This document shows positions 24,054 through 32,955 of a DNA stretch of 33,125 nt, piece after piece; within the stretch, counting starts at the first letter, position 1; each line of letters opens with the position of its first letter. The DNA is taken from positions 1 through 33,125 of the forward strand of contig NZ_JACYHA010000033.1 in assembly GCF_014837155.1 (NCBI RefSeq), in the 5' to 3' direction. Under the pieces are notes generated by a model. It did no database searches. It was not told the origin of the DNA and saw only the letters and a program-made list of their open reading frames with translations. The translations under genes were made by a program, and so were the position numbers. This stretch comes from Litchfieldia stipae. GTDB taxonomy: Bacteria; Bacillota; Bacilli; Bacillales; Bacillaceae_L.

Positions 24054-24221
24054 AAAAGGCTGTTTTCTTAAAGTTTGTTGTTTTTAATTTGAATTATTAC
24101 AAGTGAGATTTCTAGCAGTCTGAATACACTCAAGACTCCCGTGGGATACGTGAGTCCCCACAGGACGCGGAGTGTATTCAGGCTGCGGCTTTAATAGCAA
24201 AAATTTATAAATAAACAGCTA
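24054..24221 (+). repeat. Intergenic palindromic repeat R5 (full-length)
   Basis: The left flank AAAAGGCTGTTTTCTTAAAG and right flank ...TTTATAAATAAACAGCT form imperfect outer inverted repeats. The core (24114-24186) runs GCAGTCTGAATACAC to GTGTATTCAGGCTGC with GACTCCCGTGGG and CCCCACAGGACGCGGA inside. It is nearly superposable on R4 in reverse. It lies four bases beyond the MFS terminator and ends just before the uvrB control region. Confidence 0.88.
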
Positions 24222-24234
24222 TCAAAAAAATAAC

Positions 24235-24273
24235 AAAACACCAGTTCGTATTTTTGGAGATATCATGTATAAT
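24235..24273 (+). promoter_or_regulatory. LexA (DinR)-like box and promoter of uvrBA
   Basis: On the minus strand 24235-24248 reads CGAACTGGTGTTTT: one half (CGAAC) is a perfect Bacillus LexA half-site, and the other (GTTTT) is close to GTTYC after the proper four-base gap. TATAAT lies at 24268-24273, and its -35 position (TTCGTA, 24245-24250) overlaps the box, so bound LexA would block the promoter. In B. subtilis uvrBA is in the SOS regulon. About 200 bases of leader follow, containing an AATATCTA/TAGATATT inverted repeat (24397-24404 and 24421-24428). Confidence 0.55.
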
Positions 24274-24480
24274 TGTGGTACAATATGTTTACTAATAGAT
24301 GTTTAGGTATTCAGGCTCCGGTTACCATCACAATAATCTAGATAGAAATATAGCCAAAGCTTTGTTAATAACCGTCCAAATCAGGCAATAATGGACAATA
24401 TCTACTAAGAAAATGTCCCATAGATATTAAATTCTACACCGATTTTACATACATATTAATTCTTGAATGGAGGCTTGGAT

Positions 24481-26460
24481 GTGAGCGAACAATTTGAGTT
24501 AGTCTCAAAATATTCACCACAGGGAGATCAGCCACGAGCAATTGAACAATTACTAGAAGGCATCAAGCAAGGAAAAAAACATCAAACTCTTTTAGGTGCA
24601 ACAGGTACAGGGAAAACCTTCACGATTTCAAACGTTATCAAAGAAATTAACCGTCCAACACTCATCATCGCCCATAACAAAACATTAGCAGGACAACTAT
24701 ATAGTGAATTCAAAGAATTCTTCCCAAATAATGCAGTCGAATATTTCGTCAGCTACTATGATTACTATCAGCCAGAAGCTTATGTTCCACAATCTGATAC
24801 CTTCATCGAAAAGGACTCTAGTGTTAACGATGAAATAGACAAGTTACGTCACTCGGCAACCTCTTCTCTTTTTGAACGAAGAGATGTCATTATTATTGCA
24901 AGTGTATCGTGTATCTATGGTTTAGGATCTCCGGAGGAATATAAGGAATTAGTCGTTTCGTTACGAGTCGGAATGGAGCTTGAACGTAATCAACTTCTAC
25001 ATAAACTTGTCGATGTTCAATACGAGCGAAATGATATTGATTTCCGTCGTGGGACATTTAGAGTTCGTGGAGATGTTGTCGAGATTTTCCCAGCATCAAG
25101 AGATGAACATTGTATTCGTGTTGAATTCTTCGGTGATGAAATTGACCGGATACGTGAAATTGATGCGTTAACAGGTGAGATCATCGGTGAACGAGAGCAT
25201 GTAGCCATTTACCCAGCTTCCCACTTCGTAACTCGTGAGGAAAAGGTGCAGGTCGCTCTGAAAAATATTGAAGCGGAGCTTGAAGAAAGACTTGAAGAGC
25301 TACGAGATAAAGGAAAGTTACTAGAAGCACAGCGATTAGAACAACGTACAAATTATGATTTAGAAATGATGAGAGAAATGGGCTTCTGCTCAGGAATCGA
25401 AAACTATTCTCGTCATCTTACATTAAGAGAGGCTGGCGTCACTCCATATACTTTAATGGACTTCTTTCCAAAGGATTTCTTAATTGTTATCGATGAGTCG
25501 CATGTAACGATTCCGCAAATCCGTGGAATGTTTAATGGTGACCAAGCTCGGAAGCAGGTCCTTGTTGATCATGGATTCAGACTTCCTTCTGCGATGGATA
25601 ATAGACCACTTCGGTTTGAAGAATTTGAGAAGCATATTAACCAAATTGTCTATGTTTCAGCAACACCAGGACCATATGAGCTTGAACGTACACCAGAGGT
25701 CGTTGAGCAGATCATTCGTCCAACTGGATTGTTAGATCCTCCGATTGATGTACGACCAATTCAAGGTCAAATTGATGACCTAATTGGTGAAATACAAGCA
25801 AGAGTGGAGAAGAACGAACGTGTCTTAATCACCACCTTAACGAAAAAAATGTCTGAGGATTTGACCAATTATCTAAAGGATATTGGTATTAAGGTTAATT
25901 ATCTTCATTCTGAAATAAAAACCTTAGAACGAATTGAGATTATAAGAGACTTAAGAATTGGTAAATATGACGTTCTCATCGGAATTAACTTATTAAGAGA
26001 AGGTCTTGATATTCCCGAAGTGTCACTTGTGGCGATTTTGGATGCAGATAAAGAAGGCTTCCTCCGATCTGAACGATCACTTATTCAAACCATCGGACGT
26101 GCGGCACGTAATGCCAACGGACAAGTCATTATGTATGCTGACAAAATCACAAAATCGATGGAAATAGCAATTAATGAAACGAAGCGTCGCCGAGCAACTC
26201 AAGAAGAGTACAACCGGGTGCATGGAATTACCCCACAAACCATTCAAAAGGGCATTCGTGACATTATTCGTGCAACACATGCTGCTGAAGATGTGGAGGA
26301 TTATGAAGCAGCACCAAAGCTTACTGGCTTAACGAAGAAAGAACGTGAAAAAGTCATTGCTGAAATGGAACTTGAAATGAAAGAGTCAGCGAAGGCGCTA
26401 AACTTTGAACGTGCAGCAGAACTAAGAGATTTAATTTTAGAGTTAAAAGCGGAAGGATGA
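24481..26460 (+). CDS. uvrB: Excinuclease ABC subunit B
   Basis: UvrB is the helicase-like damage-verification subunit of nucleotide excision repair. It is loaded by UvrA and then recruits UvrC. Walker A is GATGTGKT (39-46). The damage-probing beta-hairpin region reads [17 protein letters not shown], the DEAD-like box is in VIDESHVT, and helicase motif VI is QTIGRAARN. The C-terminal UVR domain that contacts UvrC is present ([20 protein letters not shown]). The frame opens at TTG 24463, but TGGAGG (24468-24473) is well placed for GTG 24481, giving 659 residues, the usual length. uvrA follows after seven bases in the same operon. A LexA-like box upstream suggests SOS control. Confidence 0.98.
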   Translation: MSEQFELVSKYSPQGDQPRAIEQLLEGIKQGKKHQTLLGATGTGKTFTISNVIKEINRPTLIIAHNKTLAGQLYSEFKEFFPNNAVEYFVSYYDYYQPEAYVPQSDTFIEKDSSVNDEIDKLRHSATSSLFERRDVIIIASVSCIYGLGSPEEYKELVVSLRVGMELERNQLLHKLVDVQYERNDIDFRRGTFRVRGDVVEIFPASRDEHCIRVEFFGDEIDRIREIDALTGEIIGEREHVAIYPASHFVTREEKVQVALKNIEAELEERLEELRDKGKLLEAQRLEQRTNYDLEMMREMGFCSGIENYSRHLTLREAGVTPYTLMDFFPKDFLIVIDESHVTIPQIRGMFNGDQARKQVLVDHGFRLPSAMDNRPLRFEEFEKHINQIVYVSATPGPYELERTPEVVEQIIRPTGLLDPPIDVRPIQGQIDDLIGEIQARVEKNERVLITTLTKKMSEDLTNYLKDIGIKVNYLHSEIKTLERIEIIRDLRIGKYDVLIGINLLREGLDIPEVSLVAILDADKEGFLRSERSLIQTIGRAARNANGQVIMYADKITKSMEIAINETKRRRATQEEYNRVHGITPQTIQKGIRDIIRATHAAEDVEDYEAAPKLTGLTKKEREKVIAEMELEMKESAKALNFERAAELRDLILELKAEG

Positions 26461-26467
26461 CAAAAGA

Positions 26468-29356
26468 ATGGCAATGGAACGGATTATCGTCAAAGGTGCT
26501 CGAGCACATAATTTAAAGAATATTGATGTGACAATTCCTAGAGACAAGCTAGTAGTTCTGACTGGACTATCTGGCTCAGGAAAGTCATCCCTTGCGTTTG
26601 ATACCATCTATGCTGAAGGGCAACGAAGATATGTTGAATCACTTTCTGCCTATGCAAGACAATTTCTTGGACAAATGGATAAGCCTGATGTCGATGCAAT
26701 TGAAGGCCTTTCTCCAGCCATCTCAATTGACCAAAAAACAACAAGTCGTAATCCACGTTCAACCGTTGGAACAGTGACTGAAGTTTATGATTACTTGCGT
26801 CTGTTATTTGCTAGAGTAGGGCGTCCAACATGTCCAATTCATAAAATCGAGATCACCTCGCAAACAATCGAGCAAATGGTCGACCGAATTCTTGAGTACC
26901 CTGAACGAACAAAGCTACAAGTGCTAGCACCTGTTGTCTCTGGTCGGAAGGGAACACATGTGAAGGTGCTTGAAGACATAAAGAAGCAAGGCTATGTCCG
27001 TATTCGTGTAAATGGGGAAATGCGAGAGCTTTCAGAGGATATTGAATTAGAAAAGAATAAAAAACATAATCTTGAAGTTGTCATTGACCGAATTGTTGTC
27101 AAGGATGGTGTAGCATCACGTTTAGCAGATTCCTTAGAAGCTGCACTTAAGCTTGGTCAAGGAAAGGTCGTCATCGATGTCATGGGCGAAGAGGAGCTCC
27201 TTTTCAGTGAATTACATGCCTGCCCTCATTGTGGCTTCTCAATTGGTGAGCTTGAGCCAAGAATGTTCTCATTCAACAGTCCATTTGGTGCATGCCCTGA
27301 TTGTGATGGTCTTGGTTCAAAGTTAGAAGTAGACGAAGAGCTAGTCATACCAAACTGGGACTTATCATTGAAGGAGCATGCGATTGTTCCATGGGAGCCA
27401 ACTAGCTCTCAATATTATCCACAATTACTTGAAGCAGTCTGTGACCATTATGGAATTGATATGAGCATGCCAGTTAAAGATATTCCGAAGCATTTAATGG
27501 ACAAAATTTTATACGGAAGTGATAGCGAGCAAATCTATTTCCGCTATGAAAATGATTTTGGCCAGGTGCGTGAAAATTTCATCATCTTCGAAGGTGTTAT
27601 TTCAAATGTAGAAAGACGTTACAAAGAAACAAGCTCAGACTATATCCGTGAACAAATGGAAAAATACATGGCAGAACAAGCTTGCCCGACTTGTAAAGGG
27701 AATCGATTAAAGAAGGAAACTCTAGCAGTTTTAATTTCTGGAAAGCATATCGGTCATTTAACGGCTTTATCAATCAATGAAGCACTTGATTTCTTTACTT
27801 CGATTGAATTAACGGAAAAAGAAATGAAGATTGCTAATATGATTTTCCGAGAAATTAAGGAACGTCTTGGATTCTTGGTCAACGTAGGTCTAGATTATTT
27901 AACCTTAAGTCGTGCAGCTGGTACATTGTCAGGTGGGGAGGCACAACGAATACGTTTAGCGACACAAATTGGTTCTCGCTTAACCGGTGTCCTCTATATC
28001 CTTGATGAGCCTTCCATTGGACTTCATCAACGTGATAATGATCGACTGATTGCAACTCTTCAAAAGATGCGTGATATTGGAAATACATTAATTGTCGTTG
28101 AACATGATGAAGATACGATGATGGCTGCAGACTATTTACTGGATATCGGTCCTGGTGCGGGCGTCCATGGTGGAATGGTCGTTTCAGCTGGAACACCCAC
28201 AGAAGTGATGGCAGATGAAAATTCATTAACAGGACAGTATCTATCTGGGAAAAAGTTCATTCCACTTCCAATTGAACGACGTCAGCCAGATGGACGTTTC
28301 ATTGAAATAAAGGGAGCAAATGAAAATAATCTTAAAAATGTCTCTGTCAAAATTCCATTGGGTATCTTTATTGCTGTTACCGGAGTCTCAGGGTCAGGGA
28401 AAAGTACATTGATAAATGGGATCTTACATAAAGCATTAGCGCAAAAGCTACACAAGGCAAAAAGTAAACCAGGCTCCCATAAAGAAGTGAAGGGAATCGA
28501 GCATTTAGAAAAGGTCATTGATATCGATCAATCACCAATCGGACGAACACCTAGATCTAATCCTGCCACATATACAGGAGTATTCGATGATATTCGCGAT
28601 GTGTTTGCAGCAACGAATGAAGCAAAGGTACGTGGCTATAAAAAAGGCCGTTTCAGCTTTAATGTGAAAGGTGGCCGCTGTGAGGCCTGTCGTGGAGATG
28701 GAATCATAAAAATTGAAATGCACTTTTTACCGGATGTCTATGTTCCGTGTGAAGTATGTCATGGAAAGCGATACAATCGTGAAACGCTTGAAGTGAAATA
28801 TAAAGACAAAAACATCTCAGATATTTTAGGGATGACAGTCGAGCATGCGGTCTCATTCTTTGAAAACATTCCTAAGATTAGTCGAAAGCTACAAACGATT
28901 TTAGATGTAGGCTTAGGTTATATTACTCTTGGACAACCTGCGACAACTCTTTCTGGAGGAGAAGCACAGCGTGTAAAACTAGCCTCAGAGCTTCACAGAA
29001 GATCAACTGGTAAGTCATTATATATTCTAGATGAGCCAACAACTGGACTTCATGTTGATGATATTTCTCGACTACTTAAGGTGTTACAACGTCTTGTAGA
29101 TAATGGTGATACAGTGCTAGTAATTGAACATAATTTAGATGTCATTAAAGCAGCCGATCACCTCATCGACCTTGGACCAGAAGGTGGAGACAAGGGTGGT
29201 CAAATTGTTGCAGCAGGTACACCAGAAGAGGTCGTGAAAGTAAAAGCATCACACACAGGCACCTACTTAAAACCAATCTTGGAACGCGATCGAAAGAGAA
29301 TGAAAGACTTGATTGAAGAAAAAGAAGCGATAGTAAAACAAGGCGGTTTTATTTGA
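26468..29356 (+). CDS. uvrA: Excinuclease ABC subunit A
   Basis: UvrA is the ABC-type ATPase dimer that finds bulky DNA lesions and delivers UvrB. The protein is 962 residues. The first half has Walker A GLSGSGKS (33-40), a zinc finger (CPHCG ... CPDCDG) and the signature [12 protein letters not shown]. The second half has Walker A GVSGSGKS, a zinc finger (CEACRGDG ... [10 protein letters not shown]) and [12 protein letters not shown]. The insertion domain and the [16 protein letters not shown] Walker B motifs are intact, so it is a full-length canonical UvrA. It starts at ATG 26468, with GGAAGGATGA over the uvrB stop as ribosome binding site. MAMER offers a second ATG two codons on. No ordinary terminator follows, but repeat R6 starts 43 bases after the stop and could serve. 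Confidence 0.98.
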   Translation: MAMERIIVKGARAHNLKNIDVTIPRDKLVVLTGLSGSGKSSLAFDTIYAEGQRRYVESLSAYARQFLGQMDKPDVDAIEGLSPAISIDQKTTSRNPRSTVGTVTEVYDYLRLLFARVGRPTCPIHKIEITSQTIEQMVDRILEYPERTKLQVLAPVVSGRKGTHVKVLEDIKKQGYVRIRVNGEMRELSEDIELEKNKKHNLEVVIDRIVVKDGVASRLADSLEAALKLGQGKVVIDVMGEEELLFSELHACPHCGFSIGELEPRMFSFNSPFGACPDCDGLGSKLEVDEELVIPNWDLSLKEHAIVPWEPTSSQYYPQLLEAVCDHYGIDMSMPVKDIPKHLMDKILYGSDSEQIYFRYENDFGQVRENFIIFEGVISNVERRYKETSSDYIREQMEKYMAEQACPTCKGNRLKKETLAVLISGKHIGHLTALSINEALDFFTSIELTEKEMKIANMIFREIKERLGFLVNVGLDYLTLSRAAGTLSGGEAQRIRLATQIGSRLTGVLYILDEPSIGLHQRDNDRLIATLQKMRDIGNTLIVVEHDEDTMMAADYLLDIGPGAGVHGGMVVSAGTPTEVMADENSLTGQYLSGKKFIPLPIERRQPDGRFIEIKGANENNLKNVSVKIPLGIFIAVTGVSGSGKSTLINGILHKALAQKLHKAKSKPGSHKEVKGIEHLEKVIDIDQSPIGRTPRSNPATYTGVFDDIRDVFAATNEAKVRGYKKGRFSFNVKGGRCEACRGDGIIKIEMHFLPDVYVPCEVCHGKRYNRETLEVKYKDKNISDILGMTVEHAVSFFENIPKISRKLQTILDVGLGYITLGQPATTLSGGEAQRVKLASELHRRSTGKSLYILDEPTTGLHVDDISRLLKVLQRLVDNGDTVLVIEHNLDVIKAADHLIDLGPEGGDKGGQIVAAGTPEEVVKVKASHTGTYLKPILERDRKRMKDLIEEKEAIVKQGGFI

Positions 29357-29398
29357 ATTTATTGTTTATATGATCAAAACACTGGATATGGAATCTTT

Positions 29399-29495
29399 AG
29401 CAGTCGGAATACACGTAGACTCCCTGGTCACCCGCAGGACGCGAAGTGTATTCCGACTGCGGTATCAAAAGCAACAATATATACGAAAACAGCCT
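29399..29495 (+). repeat. Intergenic palindromic repeat R6 (short core)
   Basis: GCAGTCGGAATACAC (29400-29414) and GTGTATTCCGACTGC (29446-29460) form a perfect 15-base terminal inverted repeat. Note the compensating C-to-G change in both arms compared with the other copies. The interior is shortened. The right tail AGCAACAATATATACGAAAA is kept. It is the only strong hairpin after uvrA. Confidence 0.88.
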
Positions 29496-29532
29496 ATACA
29501 AAAAAGCTAAAACGTGGAAATGAGGAAAGACC

Positions 29533-29709
29533 ATGCTGAAAAATATCTTAAAAAGCCTAATGAACAGTAAGTCTCAACGCCGCTATTACTCAAGTAGCCG
29601 TGGAAAAAGACACAAGCATTACGGGCACCCGTCTAAATATGGACATAAATATTATAAGAAAAAGTATAAATCAAGTGGGTTCTTCAGCAGATCCTATAGT
29701 AGCAGCTAA
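29533..29709 (+). CDS. Small basic His/Tyr/Lys/Ser-rich protein, 58 residues
   Basis: This short gene starts at ATG 29533 behind TGAGGAAAG (29521-29529). The product begins MLKNILKSLMNSKSQRRYYS, then has a low-complexity basic middle (KRHKHYGHPSKYGHKYYKKK) and ends in Ser-rich FFSRSYSSS. There is no signal peptide and no Cys. Only three bases separate its stop from the ATG of the kinase that follows, and the kinase has no clear ribosome binding site of its own, so translation is probably coupled. A Ser/Tyr-rich basic protein is a plausible kinase substrate or partner, by analogy with basic spore-coat proteins modified by kinases. This is inference. I do not recognise the family. Confidence 0.75.
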   Translation: MLKNILKSLMNSKSQRRYYSSSRGKRHKHYGHPSKYGHKYYKKKYKSSGFFSRSYSSS

Positions 29710-29712
29710 TCG

Positions 29713-30507
29713 ATGCTATTTCGTAAGGTCAGCGAGTGGCTAGAAATACCACTTAACAACGGATTCACCCTTAACAATCGTTATCAAATCAAACAATATA
29801 TCGGAAAAGGTAGTTATGGTTTGGTTTATGAAGCAACGGACGAGCTTAGGGGTGAGTCCGTGATTGTAAAACAGCTTAGAAATCGTAAAAGAGCACAAAA
29901 TAAAGAACTACTTGTAAGAGAAGCACGAATGTTAAAGAGTTTAAACCTCTCGAACACTCCAGCATTAGTTGATTACTTTCAAGTTGATCAAAAATATTAT
30001 CTTGTGATGGAACATAAAGCAGGAAAGAATTTTGAAGAGCTTGTTATGTATGAAGGAAATGAATATAGTGAGGTTGAAAGCATTCAAATTCTGTTAAAGG
30101 TGCTTAGAGTAGTAGAGCATTTACATCACAGGAACATCGTTCATAGAGATTTACGTTTACCCAATATCTTATTTCATGGAGATCAGATCATCATCATCGA
30201 TTTTGGTTTGGCCATTTTTGCCGATGAGGGGGACCTAATTTCAAAGGTTCCTACATCTCTTGCAAAAAGGTTATATAGAGAGCCCTCTGTAAAAAGTGAT
30301 TTTTATGCTTTAGGGAACTTTATTCTATTTCTTTTATATTCTAGCTATCAGGTTACTTCAAGGAAGGAACGAAGCTGGGAAGAAGAATTAACAATAAGCC
30401 CCGAGCTCAAAAGATGTATAAGGAAAATGCTCCAATTAGACCAAGAATATGCTACTGTAAATGAAATCATCGAGGATCTTGAATTCATTCTCGCAAACCA
30501 AACATAA
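29713..30507 (+). CDS. Eukaryotic-like Ser/Thr protein kinase, short cytoplasmic form
   Basis: This 264-residue kinase has no membrane helix and no extracellular domain, unlike PrkC. Visible elements: Gly loop GKGSYGLVY (31-39), ATP-binding Lys53 in VIVKQ, helix-C Glu70, catalytic loop HRDLRLPN (144-151) with Asp146 and Asn151, and DFG (163-165). The catalytic-loop Lys normally found two residues after Asp is Arg (HRDLR), and the APE motif is degenerate (REP). The metal- and ATP-binding residues are present, so activity is plausible. It resembles the small soluble kinases of Bacillus (YbdM/YrzF type). It lies between uvrA and the yvl operon, where B. subtilis has no kinase, and is coupled to the 58-residue basic protein. 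Confidence 0.88.
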   Translation: MLFRKVSEWLEIPLNNGFTLNNRYQIKQYIGKGSYGLVYEATDELRGESVIVKQLRNRKRAQNKELLVREARMLKSLNLSNTPALVDYFQVDQKYYLVMEHKAGKNFEELVMYEGNEYSEVESIQILLKVLRVVEHLHHRNIVHRDLRLPNILFHGDQIIIIDFGLAIFADEGDLISKVPTSLAKRLYREPSVKSDFYALGNFILFLLYSSYQVTSRKERSWEEELTISPELKRCIRKMLQLDQEYATVNEIIEDLEFILANQT

Positions 30508-30517
30508 GTGTTCCTTT

Positions 30518-30572
30518 AAAAGGACTGTTCAAACTTAAAGCTAAAAGGCTTAAGGTGGGGCAGTCCTTTTTG
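30518..30572 (+). terminator. Intrinsic terminator after the kinase
   Basis: AAAAGGACTG (30518-30527) pairs with CAGTCCTTTT (30561-30570) over an inner small hairpin (AAGC/GCTT), and T follows. Confidence 0.85.
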
Positions 30573-30675
30573 TATAAGACTAAGACTTGAGGCGTAGTTG
30601 AAAATCATTCTGGTGGTCGATTTCCTAGACGGATGATTTCGATATAATGAGTACATAAGAAGAGGGTGAAAAGTT

Positions 30676-30693
30676 TAATCAAACGTTTGTTTA
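30676..30693. promoter_or_regulatory. ACGT-centred palindrome A (TetR-type operator candidate)
   Basis: TAATCAAACGTTTGTTTA is symmetric at eight of nine pairs around the central CG. A near copy lies 55 bases downstream (palindrome B). The pattern is like sites of TetR-family repressors, but no such gene lies in the window. Confidence 0.4.
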
Positions 30694-30728
30694 GCTTCAG
30701 ATTCCAGGTGTATCAAGGGGTTAGATTT

Positions 30729-30750
30729 TTTAAATAAACGTTTGTTTAAA
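30729..30750. promoter_or_regulatory. ACGT-centred palindrome B (TetR-type operator candidate)
   Basis: TAAATAAACGTTTGTTTA (30731-30748), with flanking TT and AA, is symmetric at ten of eleven pairs. It shares AAACGTTTGTTTA with palindrome A. It ends about 40 bases before the SigW-type promoter of the yvl operon. No gene is supported in 30573-30841. Confidence 0.4.
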
Positions 30751-30790
30751 AAAACTGAGAGTAGAAATCGATAAAACTCTAAAACCGAAG

Positions 30791-30817
30791 TGAAACCATA
30801 AGTCTTGTTTTTACGTA
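30791..30817 (+). promoter_or_regulatory. SigW-type promoter of the yvl operon
   Basis: TGAAAC (30791-30796) and CGTA (30814-30817) are 17 bases apart, with TAT after CGTA. These are the exact SigW -35 and -10 core elements at an accepted spacing. The start codon of the first gene is 25 bases downstream. B. subtilis yvlABCD is a known SigW operon. Confidence 0.8.
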
Positions 30818-30841
30818 TATGTAGGTATAAGGAGTGATTGA

Positions 30842-31144
30842 GTGGATACGAATAGGTTGATTTCATCATTATGCTATTTTAGTGTATTTTTTGCAGGGTT
30901 TATTTTTCCGATTGCCGTTTATTTTATCGTTCCAGAGAGAGAAGTAAAGAATCATGCAAAGAAAGCTTTTTTATCTCATTTGATTCCATTACTTACGATT
31001 CCATTATTTATTATTATGTTCTTTAGCTTTAGCCAAACAGGGCATTTAGAATTTGGATTTATTGGTGTCGCTTTGTTGTTTGGTCTTGTAAATATCATCG
31101 TTGTCATTTGGAATGTAGTAAAAGGAATTAAAGTGCTAATATAA
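30842..31144 (+). CDS. yvlA: YvlA-like DUF4870 membrane protein
   Basis: This 100-residue protein starts at GTG 30842 behind AAGGAGTG. It has three hydrophobic helices: about 7-28 (SSLCYFSVFFAGFIFPIAVY), 46-63 and 74-95. The pattern of a first helix, VPEREVKNHAKKAFLSHL, then two helices is that of DUF4870 proteins (Tic20-like). As the first gene of the SigW operon it should be made under cell-envelope stress such as detergents or peptide antibiotics. The molecular role is unknown. Confidence 0.85.
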   Translation: MDTNRLISSLCYFSVFFAGFIFPIAVYFIVPEREVKNHAKKAFLSHLIPLLTIPLFIIMFFSFSQTGHLEFGFIGVALLFGLVNIIVVIWNVVKGIKVLI

Positions 31145-31176
31145 CAATTTTTTAAAATGTGAGAGGAGAATGAAAA

Positions 31177-32289
31177 ATGATTGAAGAACGCAAACGAATT
31201 TTGAAGCTTGTTGAAGAAGGAAACCTATCAGCAAATGAGGCACTTACATTATTAGAAGCATTAGAAGATCAGAAAAAAGGGACAACGAATGAACCTGAAC
31301 AGATGGCTCATGAGCTATCAACAATGGTTGATTATGAAGAACAACAACAAACACAAGATGAATATAAAACACATTATTATAAGCAATCGTCTGTCAAATC
31401 AAAGCTGACCGATTTCCTTGATTCAGCAGTGAAGAAAATTAAGGACTTAGATTTAGATTTTAATTTTGGTCCAGGGATTGAAATGAATCATATTTTCCAA
31501 CATTCAGATGTATCTGTGCGAAATTTAGAGCTGGATGTTGCAAATGGAAGCATTGAACTTATTCCATGGAGTGAAAATGATGTTCGTGTGGAATGTACGG
31601 CAAAAGTCTATAAGGTAGAAACAGTAGAAAGTGCAAGAGAAGCATTTTTACAAGAATGTTTATTCTCGATTGAGGGGAATAAGCTGAAATTCTCAGTTCA
31701 AAAGAAGCAAATGAAGGTGAATGCGAAAATTTATGTGCCTAGCGTTCAATTTGAACAGGTTAAGATGAGAATGTTCAATGGACCAATCAGTGGGGAGAAT
31801 TTACAAGTAGCCTCATTAAAAGCGAAATCAGCCAATGGGTCAATTACATTCGGGAAGCTATCAGCAACAGATATGGAGTTAGAAACAGCAAATGGACATA
31901 TCAATTTGAAGGATAGCCAAAGTCAGGCATGTGAGGTTGAAACCATTAATGGAACGATTCGAGTCGATGGGGAATATGAGAAGCTAGATATTCAAAGCTT
32001 TAATGGAAATATTATTTGTGAGTTACCTGGTGAGAAATGTCATACGCTAGAAGTGAAAACCACTGCTGGGAATATTGACATTCTTACGTCAACAGCAAGA
32101 GACATAGAAGGTGAATTGAAATCAAACCTAGGTGGATTTGATTGTGCGATTCCAAATATGAATATTGTAAAAGAAAAGAACGAAGTGGTTCAGAAATATT
32201 TACGCTTCAAAACAAATCAAGGGAAGGAAAAGAAGCTGCATGTTTTTGCAGAAACGAAAACAGGCTCTGTTCATATAAAGCCACTTTAA
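31177..32289 (+). CDS. yvlB: YvlB-like DUF4097 adhesin-fold protein
   Basis: This 370-residue soluble protein starts at ATG 31177 behind AGAGGAG. The N terminus (MIEERKRILKLVEEGNLSAN, then EALTLLEALE) is the short helical domain found in YvlB and SHOCT-like proteins. From about 110 on there are repeating beta-strand units (VANGSIELIPWSENDVRVEC, SANGSITFG, TANGHINLKD, TINGTIRVDG, SFNGNIICELPG, TTAGNIDILT), the NG-I repeat of DUF4097, which builds a right-handed beta helix. No signal peptide or membrane helix is seen, so it is probably cytoplasmic on the membrane face. Its place before a PspC gene suggests a link to the phage-shock/Lia-like response. Confidence 0.9.
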   Translation: MIEERKRILKLVEEGNLSANEALTLLEALEDQKKGTTNEPEQMAHELSTMVDYEEQQQTQDEYKTHYYKQSSVKSKLTDFLDSAVKKIKDLDLDFNFGPGIEMNHIFQHSDVSVRNLELDVANGSIELIPWSENDVRVECTAKVYKVETVESAREAFLQECLFSIEGNKLKFSVQKKQMKVNAKIYVPSVQFEQVKMRMFNGPISGENLQVASLKAKSANGSITFGKLSATDMELETANGHINLKDSQSQACEVETINGTIRVDGEYEKLDIQSFNGNIICELPGEKCHTLEVKTTAGNIDILTSTARDIEGELKSNLGGFDCAIPNMNIVKEKNEVVQKYLRFKTNQGKEKKLHVFAETKTGSVHIKPL

Positions 32290-32301
32290 GGAGGAATTCA
32301 T

Positions 32302-32499
32302 TTGAAACGTTTAACTCGCTCCCGATCCAATCGAATGTTAGGCGGCGTGATCGGAGGGCTTTCAGATTATTTAGGTATAGATGCCTCATTACTGCGAGTG
32401 ATCTTCGTACTCGGTTTAATTTTTAGCTTTGGTACATTCCTTTTAGTTTACTTAGTGTGGATATTTGTTGTACCAAATGATACGGATGTTATTCGCTAA
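32302..32499 (+). CDS. yvlC: PspC-domain protein YvlC
   Basis: This 65-residue protein starts at TTG 32302 behind AAGGAGGAA. It is almost entirely one PspC domain: a basic N terminus (KRLTRSRSNRMLGGVIGGLS), DYLGIDASLLRVIFVL, and a hydrophobic hairpin (FSFGTFLLVYLVWIFVVPND). PspC proteins sit in the membrane and work with PspA-type proteins in envelope stress. In B. subtilis YvlC has been linked to anchoring PspA, which I state from memory. Its stop overlaps the yvlD start (TAATG). Confidence 0.92.
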   Translation: MKRLTRSRSNRMLGGVIGGLSDYLGIDASLLRVIFVLGLIFSFGTFLLVYLVWIFVVPNDTDVIR

Positions 32500-32864
32500 T
32501 GAGGTGGATTGCAAGTCTCGTAGTAAACAGCATCATCCTTATTGTTGTGGCAGGTTATATTGATACGTTTCATTTAGAAAGTATTACAGCAGCACTGATC
32601 GCAAGTTTCATCTTATCAATATTGAATGTGATCGTGAGGCCGATTTTAATCATTTTAACCTTGCCAGTAACAGTGTTAACCCTTGGTTTGTTTTTATTCG
32701 TGATCAACGCGATTACGTTAATGATCACTCAGGGGATTATGGGAGATTCGTTTGTGATTGAAGGCTTTGGAACAGCGATGCTAGCCTCTATCATCATCTC
32801 CGTCCTGCACCTGCTGATTCAAAAAGTCATTATCGAACCACTTCAAGAAAAAAAGAAAAAATAA
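32499..32864 (+). CDS. yvlD: YvlD-like phage-holin family 4 membrane protein
   Basis: This 121-residue protein starts at ATG 32499, sharing one base with the yvlC stop, so translation is coupled. Four hydrophobic helices (about 3-22, 28-46, 50-77 and 88-108) with short loops, the NVIVRPILIILTLPVTVLTL pattern and a Lys-rich tail (LQEKKKK) match the phage holin family 4 superfamily (YvlD). Despite the name, chromosomal members are not known to lyse cells. It is the last gene of the envelope-stress operon. Confidence 0.92.
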   Translation: MRWIASLVVNSIILIVVAGYIDTFHLESITAALIASFILSILNVIVRPILIILTLPVTVLTLGLFLFVINAITLMITQGIMGDSFVIEGFGTAMLASIIISVLHLLIQKVIIEPLQEKKKK

Positions 32865-32872
32865 CCATAAAC

Positions 32873-32914
32873 AATGCCCAGCCACTACTTGTTTTTATAG
32901 TGTCTGGGTATTTT
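32873..32914 (+). terminator. Intrinsic terminator of the yvl operon
   Basis: ATGCCCAG (32874-32881) pairs with CTGGGTAT (32904-32911), the stem continuing with CACTA/TAGTG, and TTTT follows. Confidence 0.88.
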
Positions 32915-32955
32915 ATTATGTGAGGCAATTCATTTAAGGAATGGTGGATATAAAC

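Noticed and set aside
30661-30733. A 23-codon GTG frame overlapping palindrome A
   Set aside because: It is very short, its ribosome binding site is weak, and the repeated motif is not in the same frame in the second copy.
30676-30750. Catabolite-response (cre) sites
   Set aside because: Only the central CG and inner A/T agree. The outer TG...CA of a cre is missing in both palindromes.
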